From Paramacrobiotus metropolitanus (taxonomy: Eukaryota; Tardigrada; Eutardigrada; Parachela; Macrobiotidae), in NCBI RefSeq assembly GCF_019649055.1, contig NW_026570391.1:149257-213256 (forward strand): DNA of 64,000 nucleotides. Reading direction: 5' to 3'. Positions 54,850-64,000 of the stretch are shown one piece after another. Positions within the stretch are counted from its first letter, which is position 1. Each line of letters starts with the position of its first letter. The notes beneath the pieces were generated by a model. That model did no database searches, was not told the DNA's origin, and worked only from the letters and a program-made list of their open reading frames with translations. The translations under genes were made by a program, and so were the position numbers.

Positions 54850-56960
54850 CGCAAATCAAGCAGTCAGCCCCGCCCCCTGCCTGTGATACGTCACAATTGT
54901 CGATACACACACCCGTGACCTTTGTGCAGAGTTTGATAAGTATTCCACTGTGGAATGGTATTGTAATTATTTTCGCGATGATTTTTGTAGCGCTTTTTAG
55001 CTCCTGTGGAGAAATGCTCACGCTTGTCGATTTGTCGATAATTTGATTTTATTTGCTGAGGCGTTGTGTTGTTCGGTCGATTTCTGTCGACTAATGTGTG
55101 TTAATTACTTTTACCGTGTTCGTGGAATTTTTGGTACCTTTATACATGAAAAATACAGGAAAAAACTAAGAAAACCTTTTTGGCCACTTTGAATCGTCAA
55201 ATTAAAATCGTACAGCCATTTTTTGCACTAAATTAAGAAGAAAATCCCTCGAAAAATCCCATAAAAACCAAAATTAAAAGGCTTCGAGATCAGCGCTTTA
55301 GTTTTGAAAAGAGAATAACAAAATGAAAAAAGAAATTGGGAATCATGTCCAAACTTGGTTGGGCAATATTCGTTCAGTTGGCCAGTCACCGAATAACTGC
55401 TATTTTTGTTTTGTCCATAATTATTGTAATTGAATGACTGAACCACTTAACGTTTGATTTTTGCAAAAATTTCATATGAAAAAAATTAAAAATGTAAGGA
55501 ACATTGCATGATAATTAGTGACTTTGCATTTTAATTTCCAAGCGAAATATTTGCTGTAAATCGGTGGTGAAGTGTAGTGTTGTGGCTCTGTGATGTTCGT
55601 ACGAGTATTTAACATGATCTACCACAATTCACACCAGTGATTGTTGAAATTTTCAGTTTACATATTCATAGTATTTTTGCCTGACAGAAATGATGATGAC
55701 ATGCGAGATATGGTTTTCAGTACATTCTTTTTAATTTTACCTAGAAATTCCAGTAATTCCTGGGAATTGATAGTTTGATACTTAAAATTCGTTAAACACG
55801 ATGCAAAATATGCACACGCACCGCAAATGGTCGACAAACTGAAACAAATTCATTCAGAAATTTATTTCAGAATAAAGAGGGCATCCATCGCGAAATCGAA
55901 AAGGTCTGCATCCGGAAATAGCAACAAATTACTTTAATGAAGTACAACAACAAAGTACTTTAATGAAATACCGTACTACTGCCAAGTACGTCGTATACCG
56001 AATCCGCTTTTGCGGGGAAATCTCCATAGTTTTACTGATACTGACAAATACCTCGTTTGCATATCGATTTTTGCATTCGAATAACTCCAAATTCAATGGA
56101 CTTCCTGAACGCAGCAAAGCAGCAGCTTTTCAGCGCCTGGAGTAAACAGCTAGGTGTTGCGGTCCCTGCTGATTACTGTGAATTGGTATTACTGCTAATT
56201 ACTATTTTACTGAAAGCGAATAGTGCAGTCCACTCCGAGCGAACGTCAATTTTTAGATTCAGATTTCACTAGGGAAGTGTATTGTATCTGTACCGCTCGA
56301 GGCTGGCACTGTTAGAACCGAATCGTAGCTATGTGAACCAGTCGAACCAGCCGCAGTTAGCGCCATGGCCGGAGTGCAGTTGTCGCCATGTTGAAATTAT
56401 TTCCCAACCACCAGATAATATCCAACACTTACTTATGTACAGCATTTCAAGACAAGATTATAACAGCGAATTACTGTATTACTTCCAACACGTTGGAATG
56501 TTCAGATGAAACCTTTCTGAATTCTGTTCGCAGGAGAATTTATTTAAGATAAGGTAAGTAAACAACGCGTTATTCCACTGGTGACCTGGAATCTGGATAT
56601 AAGAGACTCTTGCTTTTCGTTTCCAGACAAAACCATAGAATTAAAAGACTTGTCTACATATACTGTAAAAAAAGCCACAGCGAGAAACAAATCAAAGAAA
56701 GCAACCATTAATAGCCATGTCTTGAAGGAAATTTACTGGTTCACATTGATTCAACGGCAGAATTTCAAAAGCAGCTCTTCAAAGGTCAGTAAAGGCAATA
56801 ATTACAAACAGTTGCGCAGAAACCTAAGCAATTTTGAAAAAAGCAGAATAAAGACGATGAAGACATTGGGAATTACGTTTGGATTCTCTCTGGTTATCCT
56901 GGCAGCGGCGGTTTCTCTCTCCAGGAACGAAACGCTGACTAGCCTGACTGGGTTATTGGT
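54850..56960. other. Intergenic downstream of trehalase
   Basis: A TGACCTTTGTG string lies 65 bp after the stop. A frame at 56581-56988 (plus) ends with a hydrophobic, signal-like stretch (ITFGFSLVILAAAVSL), but it is antisense to the GPCR relic and I do not call it. The rest is AT-rich. Confidence 0.4.
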
Positions 56961-56961
56961 C

Positions 56962-57628
56962 CTACTGTTGCAGAGCCGGCGCCAATAGCTCCGTACGTAT
57001 CCGAGGGTCAGGCCGAGAGCCAACGGATCCAGGACCGCCTGGATGGTGTAGAGATCGAACGCGGCGCGATACAGAGCGGGGGACAGTTTGGTATTTGGAC
57101 GTACTGTCGGTCAGAATGGTAAAGTAGCATATGATCGGCCAGCAACACACCAAGCTACTGCCGGTGTACTGTATAACGTCAGCACTATAGAGGCTCGTCT
57201 ACCGTCCGCGGTCCACCGTGCGCGGCAGCTGCATTAGCCAACGGTCTTTAGCCATCAGCAGCGGCAGCATGAAACTGTGCACGTTAGCATACGGCGTCGA
57301 TGGAGTACCAGCGTAAGGTGCCCAGCCATACTGACCCGTACGCCCGCTCGACGAAGTCCAGTGCCCGGTGCATACATGCGAACGCCACGTGACCGCTCAT
57401 TATGGCGACGATGTAGATGTTGAAGGGTGTCCACAGGGATGACTTCGTCAGTGTCACCAGCAGCGCTAGGGCGTGGAACGCGACGGCCAGTACTCCGCTG
57501 CTAGTCCAGGCACCGGCATCCAAGGAGACATTGACCGGCCGGGAATCCGAAGGGTTGGCATGCGGCATCCACAGGGCCGACCGGTTGCGGGTCATTGTCG
57601 CGTGGCAGTCCATGGTGGACAAGTCCAA
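56962..57628 (-). pseudogene. GPCR relic with TM1-TM3 and TM7 pieces
   Basis: The minus strand from 57628 encodes an N-terminus with N-glycosylation sites (NRS, NVS), TM1 (GVLAVAFHALALLVTL) and TM2 (PFNIYIVAIMSGHVAFACM), up to WLGTLRWYSIDA. The frame then breaks. One frame over, 57290-57190 gives VHSFMLPLLMAKDRW, a TM3 end with DRW in place of DRY. Further on, VCCWPIICYFTIL and finally FDLYTIQAVLDPLALGLTL with YVRSYWRRL resemble helix 4/5 and TM7 pieces. TM6 and most of TM4-5 are missing. I infer a decayed orphan rhodopsin-like receptor. Confidence 0.6.
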
Positions 57629-57634
57629 GTCTTA

Positions 57635-58240
57635 GGGCATTAACGAAGGATGCGGCAACTGTGACGATTGGACAATCAGCAGGGAAACCCTTCGATACGC
57701 ACAAAAATACCATAAGGGTTTTATGAACATATCCTACAAACAACAGAATAACTTCCGCTGGAAGGCATACAAAAGCATCCTCCTAGGGTTGCAGTAAAGG
57801 TTACCTGAGGCAGCCCAAAGAATTGTCACCGTTTCGACTGTAATTATCTACTGTAATTACTGACGGTAATGTAACTGCACAAGAGACACAACTTGTTTTC
57901 TGTTTATTCGGCGAAATCAACTACAGTACATAGACTAATTCGCTTACAATTAGGCACTCTTCATCCTGCAGCGGTTCTAACTTGCAGTAGTCTGATGGGT
58001 ATTCGATTATTGTAAATTTCACCTGCTGCTACAGAGTGTTTGTCGATTTTTTGCATTCGATCCCTGCACCAGATCCGGATGTATGGCTCAGTTGGAAAAA
58101 AGCCATTAACAAGCGCAAAATTGTCATCAGTGCTGCATTATACGGAACTAGCACAAGGATCGATATCAATGTCGAGAAAATATCATAGAGCGGTACTCTG
58201 GAATCCTGGAGCAACTCTGTACCACGGAAAACAACATCCG
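57635..58240. other. Intergenic, nothing recognised
   Basis: Mixed sequence with only short frames. No repeat or gene recognised. Confidence 0.4.
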
Positions 58241-58470
58241 GTTACGCGACAGGTCGTCGTGGGACATTTTGTCTAAGGACAACTCGTTCTTGTGGCAAAT
58301 AGTCATATGACCGCTCGTTGCCATGACCGGTCGAACGTTTTTCCACTTCCCAAAAGTCGGGCGACCAAATGTCACACAACAATACGGCTGCAAGACAAGT
58401 TGTCCCAAAACCAATTAGCCGCTGCGACGAAAAACGTGTTGCGAAACCTTCCATGACGAAACGTCCCGGG
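58241..58470. mobile_element. Foldback element family B, short copy
   Basis: It is collinear with 33021-33267: GTTACGCGACAGGTCGTCG, TTGTGGCAAATAGTCATATG, GACAAGTTGTCCCAAAACC, GCCGCTGCGACGAAAAACG and ACGAAACGTCCCGGG. The ends are inverse to each other. About 230 bp, non-coding. Confidence 0.8.
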
Positions 58471-58815
58471 ACCACTTGTGCTGTTAGGGAACACAGTCAA
58501 CTGCGAATGTGTAAACTGCAACGCCCTTCTACTGGGAAACCAATAGTCACCCGGAGTCGCAGGCAAACAACAATAAACTGCACACTACTGGACAATAACA
58601 AGAAGGAGCAGTGGCACTTCTACAGGTGGCTTTTCTGTCCGGATGATGCGCACACATTTGATGGTCTGGAATACGTCTAGGGTCTGCGGCAAACATGAGA
58701 AGTGTGTGAGGTTGCAACAGCATTTCCGCAGTCTGTGGACATTAAATTTTCATACATACGTGGACAACCGGTATTAATAACACAATACAGGGTTGTACCA
58801 AAGAGCAACCAAGTA
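58471..58815. other. Spacer before the satellite
   Basis: No gene. The sequence ends in AAGAAAACAGCTAAGTTTCG, which runs into the first satellite unit. Confidence 0.4.
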
Positions 58816-61800
58816 AGAAAACAGCTAAGTTTCGTCAACTACCACAGCACTGGCCTACGGCCAGTGCTGCGGCAGTCGACCAGTATAAAACTGCCAGAAA
58901 CGTTTCGTCAACTACAGCGCACTGGCCTACGGCCAGTGCTGCGGCAGTCGACCAGTATAAAAACTGCCAAGTTTCGTCAGCTTCTACAGCACTGGCCTAC
59001 GGCCAGTGCTGCGGCAGTCGACCAGTATAAAACTGCCAAGTTTCGTCAGCTACCACAGCACTGGCCTACGGCCAGTGCTGCGGCAGTCGACCAGTATAAA
59101 CTGCCAAGTTTCGTCAACTACCACAACACTGGCCTACGGCCAGTGCTGCGGCAGTTGACCAGTAAAAAAACTGACAAGTTTCGTCAACTACCACAACACT
59201 GGCCTACGGCCAGTGCTGCGGCAGTTGACCAGTAAAAAAACTGACAAGTTTCGTCAACTACCACAACACTGGCCTACGGCCGGTGCGCGTGATCGATAAA
59301 AAAAACTGCCAGGTTCGTCAGCTACCACAGCACTGGCCTACGGCCGGTGCTGCGGCAGTCGACCAGTATAAAACTGCCAGAGTTTCGTCAACTACCACAG
59401 CACTGGCCTACGGGCAGTGCTGCGGCAGTCGACCAGTATAAAACTGCCAAGTTTCGTCAACTACCACAGCACTGGCCTACGGCCAGTGCTGCGGCAGTCG
59501 ACCAGTATGAAAACTGCCAAGTTTCGTCAACTACCACAGCACTGGCCTACGGCCAGTGCTGCGGCAGTCGACCAGTATGAAAACTGCCAAGTTTCGTCAA
59601 CTACCACAGCACTGGCCTACGGCCAGTGCTGCGGCAGTCGACCAGTATAAAAACTGCCAAGTTTCGTCAACTACCACAGCACTGGCCTACGGCCAGTGCT
59701 GCGGCAGTCGACCAGTATAAAAACTGCCAAGTTTCGTCAACTACCACAGCACTGGCCTACGGCCAGTGCTGCGGCAGTTGACCAGTAAAAAAACTGACAA
59801 GTTTCGTCAACTACCACAACACTGGCCTACGGCCAGTGCTGCGGCAGTTGACCAGTAAAAAAACTGACAAGTTTCGTCAACTACCACAACACTGGCCTAC
59901 GGCCGGTGCTGCGGCAGTCGACCAGTATAAAACTGCCAAGTTTCGTCAACTACCACAGCACTGGCCTACGGCCGGTTGCGGCAGTCGACCAGTATAAAAC
60001 TGCCAAGTTTCGTCAGCTACCACAGCGCTGGCCTGCGGCCGGTGCTGCGGCAGTCGACCAGTATAAAAACTGCCAAGTTTCGTCAGCTACCACAGCACTG
60101 GCCTACGGCCGGTGCTGCGCAGTCGACCAGTATAAAACTGCCAAGTTTCGTCAGCTACCACAGCACTGGCCTACGGCCGGTGCTGCGGCAGTTGACCAGT
60201 AAAAAAACTGACAAGTTTCGTCAACTACCACAACACTGGCCTACGGCCAGTGCTGCGGCAGTTGACCAGTAAAAAAACTGACAAGTTTCGTCAACTACCA
60301 CAACACTGGCCTACGGCCGGTGCTGCGGTATCGACCAGTATAAAACTGCCAAGTTTCGTCAACTACCACAGCACTGGCCTACGGCCAGTGCTGCGGCAGT
60401 CGACCAGTATAAAACTGCCAAGTTTCGTCCTTCTACAGCACTGGCCTGCGGCCGGTGCTGCGGTATCGACCAGTATAAAACTGCCAAGTTTCGTCAGCTA
60501 CCACAGCACTGGCCTACGGCCAGTGCTGCGGCAGTCGACCAGTATAAAAACTGCCAGGTTTCGTCAGCTACCACAGCACTGGCCTACGGCCAGTGCTGCG
60601 GCAGTCGACCAGTATAAAACTGCCAAGTTTCGTCAACTACCACAGCACTGGCCTACGGCCGGTGCTGCGGCAATCGACCAGTATAAAACTGCCAAGTTTC
60701 GTCAGCTACCACAGCACTGGCCTACGGCCAGTGCTGCGGCAGTCGACCAGTATAAAAACTGCCAGGTTCGTCAGCTACCACAGCACTGGCCTGCGGCCGG
60801 TGCTGCGGCAGTCGACCAGTATAAAAACTGCCAAGTTTCGTCAACTACCACAGCACTGGCCTACGGCCAGTGCTGCGACAGTTGACCAGTAAAAAAACTG
60901 ACAAGTTTCGTCAACTACCACAACACTGGCCTACGGCCAGTGCTGCGGCAGTTGACCAGTAAAAAAACTGACAAGTTTCGTCAACTACCACAACACTGGC
61001 CTACGGCCAGTGCTGCGGCAGTTGACCAGTAAAAAACTGCCAGGTTTCGGCCGCTACCACAGCACTGGCCTACGGCCAGTGCTGCGGCAGTCGACCAGTA
61101 TGAAAACTGCCAAGTTTCGTCAACTACCACAGCACTGGCCTACGGCCAGTGCTGCGGCAGTCGACCAGTATAAAAACTGCCAAGTTTCGTCAACTACCAC
61201 AGCACTGGCCTACGGCCAGTGCTGCGGCAGTCGACCAGTATAAAAACTGCCAAGTTTCGTCAACTACCACAGCACTGGCCTACGGCCAGTGCTGCGGCAG
61301 TCGACCAGTATAAAAACTGCCAAGTTTCGTCAACTACCACAGCACTGGCCTACGGCCAGTGCTGCGGCAGTCGACCAGTATAAAAACTGCCAAGTTTCGT
61401 CAACTACCACAGCACTGGCCTACGGCCGGTGCTGCGGCAGTCGACCAGTATAAAACTGCCAAGTTTCGTCAACTACCACAGCACTGGCCTACGGCCAGTG
61501 CTGCGGCAGTCGACCAGTATAAAAACTGCCAAGTTTCGTCAACTACCACAGCACTGGCCTGCGGCCGGTGCTGCGGCAATCGACCAGTATAAAAAACTGC
61601 CAGAGTTTCGTCAGCTACCACAGCACTGGCCTACGGCCAGTGCTGCGGCAGTTGACCAGTAGAAAAACTGCCAAGTTTCGTCAACTACCACAGCACTGGC
61701 CTACGGCCAGTGCTGCGGCAGTTGACCAGTAGAAAAACTGCCAAGTTTCGTCAACTACCACAGCACTGGCCTGCGGCCGGTGCTGCGGCAATCGACCAGT

Positions 61801-64000
61801 ATAAAACTGCCAAGTTTCGTCAGCTACCACAGCACTGGCCTACGGCCAGTGCTGCGGCAGTTGACCAGTAGAAAACTGCCAAGTTTCGTCAACTACCACA
61901 GCACTGGCCTACGGCCAGTGCTGCGGCAGTCGACCAGTAGAAAAACTGCCAAGTTTCGTCAACTACCACAGCACTGGCCTACGGCCGGTGCTGCGGCAGT
62001 CGACCAGTATAAAACTGCCAAGTTTCGTCAGCTACCACAGCACTGGCCTACGGCCAGTGCTGCGGCAGTCGACCAGTATAAAACTGCCAAGTTTCGTCAG
62101 CTACCACAGCACTGGCCTGCGGCCAGTGCTGCGGCAATCGACCAGTATAAAACTGCCAAGTTTCGTCAACTACCACAGCACTGGCCTACGGCCAGTGCTG
62201 CGGCAGTCGACCAGTATGAAAACTGCCAGGTTTCGTCAGCTACCACAGCACTGGCCTACGGCCGGTGCTGCGGCTGATCGACCAGTATAAAACTGCCAAG
62301 TTTCGTCAGCTACCACAGCGCTGGCCTACGGCCGGTGCTGCGGTATCGACCAGTATAAAACTGCCAGGTTTCGTCAGCTACCACAGCACTGGCCTACGGC
62401 CAGTGCTGCGGCAGTCGACCAGTATAAAAACTGCCAAGTTTCGTCAACTACCACCTACGGCCAGTGCTGCGGCAGTCGACCAGTATAAAAACTGCCAAGT
62501 TTCGTCAACTACCACAGCACTGGCCTACGGCCAGTGCTGCGGCAGTCGACCAGTATAAAACTGCCAGAGTTTCGTCAACTACCACAGCACTGGCCTACGG
62601 CCAGTGCTGCGGCAGTCGACCAGTATGAAAACTGCCAAGTTTCGTCAACTACCACAGCACTGGCCTACGGCCAGTGCTGCGGCAGTCGACCAGTATGAAA
62701 ACTGCCAAGTTTCGTCAACTACCACAGCACTGGCCTACGGCCGGTGCTGCGTGGTCGACCAGTATAAAAACTGCCAAGTTTCGTCAACTACCACAACACT
62801 GGCCTACGGCCAGTGCTGCGGCAGTTGACCAGTAAAAAAACTGACAAGTTTCGTCAGCTACCACAGCACTGGCCTACGGCCAGTGCTGCGGCAGTTGACC
62901 AGTAAAAAAACTGACAAGTTTCGTCAGCTACCACAGCACTGGCCTACGGCCAGTGCTGCGGCAGTTGACCAGTAAAAAAACTGACAAGTTTCGTCAGCTA
63001 CCACAGCACTGGCCTACGGCCAGTGCTGCGGCAGTTGACCAGTAAAAAAACTGACAAGTTTCGTCAACTACCACAACACTGGCCTACGGCCAGTGCTGCG
63101 GCAGTTGACCAGTAAAAAAACTGACAAGTTTCGTCAACTACCACAACACTGGCCTACGGCCAGTGCTGCGGCAGTTGACCAGTAAAAAAACTGACAAGTT
63201 TCGTCAACTACCACAGCACTGGCCTACGGCCAGTGCTGCGTGAGTCGACCAGTATAAAACTGCCAAGTTTCGTCAGCTACCACAGCACTGGCCTACGGCC
63301 AGTGCTGCGGCAGTCGACCAGTATAAAAACTGCCAAGTTTCGTCAGCTACCACAGCACTGGCCTGCGGCCAGTGCTGCGGCAATCGACCAGTATAAAACT
63401 GCCAAGTTTCGTCAGCTACCACAGCACTGGCCTACGGCCAGTGCTGCGGCAGTCGACCAGTATAAAACTGCCAAGTTTCGTCAGCTACCACAGCACTGGC
63501 CTACGGCCAGTGCTGCGGCAGTCGACCAGTATAAAACTGCCAAGTTTCGTCAACTACCACAACACTGGCCTACGGCCAGTGCTGCGGCAGTCGACCAGTA
63601 TGAAAACTGCCAAGTTTCGTCAACTACCACAGCACTGGCCTACGGCCAGTGCTGCGGCAGTCGACCAGTATGAAAACTGCCAAGTTTCGTCAACTACCAC
63701 AGCACTGGCCTACGGCCAGTGCTGCGGCAGTCGACCAGTATAAAAACTGCCAAGTTTCGTCAACTACCACAACACTGGCCTACGGCCGGTGCTGCGGCAG
63801 TCGACCAGTATAAAACTGCCAAGTTTCGTCAACTACCACAGCACTGGCCTGCGGCCGGTGCTGCGGCAGTTGACCAGTAAAAAAACTGCCAAGTTTCGTC
63901 AACTACCACAGCACTGGCCTACGGCCGGTGCTGCGTGACCAGTATAAAACTGCCAGTTTCGTCCTACCACAGCACTGGCCTACGGCCGGTGCTGCGGCAG
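58816..64000 (+). repeat. 70-bp satellite array, about 74 units, runs off the window
   Basis: The unit reads ACTGCCAAGTTTCGTCAACT, ACCACAGCAC, TGGCCTACGG, CCAGTGCTGC, GGCAGTCGAC, CAGTATAAAA (70 bases). Units are mostly 69-71 bp. Each contains a palindrome (arms AGCACTGGCC and GGCCAGTGCT around TAC) and a TATAAAA string. Three main variants occur: CGACCAGTATAAAA, TTGACCAGTAAAAAAACTGAC, and CCAGTAGAAAA. The TTGACC variant appears in runs (for example 59150-59280, 60185-60310, 60880-61040 and 62820-63200), which indicates local homogenisation or higher-order duplication. Open frames through the array are artefacts of a sequence with few stop codons. Confidence 0.98.

Noticed and set aside
56581-56988. 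Secreted-peptide-like frame with signal-like stretch
   Set aside because: The hydrophobic part is antisense to the GPCR relic tail and has no promoter or family support.
57275-57292. 18-base GT-CTAAC-AG string at the GPCR relic frame break
   Set aside because: It looks like a miniature intron but is far too short for animal splicing; a decayed frame is more likely.
58816-64000. Regular 70-bp repeats resembling a CRISPR array
   Set aside because: The whole unit repeats without unique spacers, no cas genes are present and the genome is eukaryotic.
58816-64000. Long open frames through the satellite (TTTALAYGQCCGS-like peptides)
   Set aside because: The unit length of 70 is not a multiple of three, so the same sequence is read in all frames; openness reflects few stop codons, not coding.

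Overview
The window is animal nuclear DNA. GC-rich, third-position-biased exons sit in AT-rich non-coding DNA. Genes are split by GT-AG introns from 58 bp to about 1.7 kb, TATA-box promoters occur, and there are many short transposon relics, microsatellites and a long satellite. There are no operons and no ribosome binding sites. The gene content (expanded rhodopsin-like GPCRs, peritrophin-type chitin-binding protein, secreted trehalase, small cysteine-rich secreted proteins) points to a small ecdysozoan-type invertebrate. A tardigrade is my best guess from the GPCR style, but the sequence alone does not prove it.

Layout. 0-10 kb: foldback repeat relics, a small cysteine-rich secreted protein gene (4.75-5.10 kb), a two-exon UDP-glycosyltransferase (minus, 5.8-7.3 kb), a hAT-type MITE with an 8-bp target duplication (8.94-9.39 kb) and an AACAG microsatellite. 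10-18 kb: an imperfect segmental duplication, a GPCR relic and a four-exon melatonin/Tre1-like GPCR gene (minus) with an AAAAT array in one intron. 20-24 kb: a three-exon ATP-grasp gene of the D-Ala-D-Ala-ligase type. Its first intron carries about eleven ACCGGCATTTT-like motifs. 24-34 kb: foldback elements, a peritrophin-domain relic, a retroelement tail inserted with an 11-bp target duplication into three copies of a 70-bp repeat, and two frameshifted paralogues of the cysteine-rich gene (minus). 35-43 kb: a tectonin-propeller-like gene whose upstream region carries nine AAAGGTCAC sites, a two-exon chitin-binding protein gene, a multi-exon proline-rich nuclear-type gene (minus) and a small basic ORF. 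45 kb: a nearly intact TTAA-flanked foldback element. 48-55 kb: an eight-exon secreted trehalase gene. 57 kb: a second GPCR relic. 58.8-64 kb: a continuous 70-bp satellite that runs off the window end.

The genes do not form a pathway. Trehalase and the chitin-binding, cysteine-rich and tectonin-like proteins fit extracellular or cuticle-facing physiology; the UGT fits detoxification or conjugation. Six otherwise convincing coding regions carry a single-base frame error, often in C/G runs. This looks more like long-read consensus error than six independent pseudogenes.

The most unusual items are: the 70-bp satellite, whose unit folds on the minus strand into a 22-bp hairpin paired throughout with G.U wobbles and which carries the same CAGTATAAAAACT string as a gene promoter in this window; the retroelement tail nested in that repeat; the AAAGGTCAC cluster; the motif-rich intron of the ATP-grasp gene; and the plant-like UGT.
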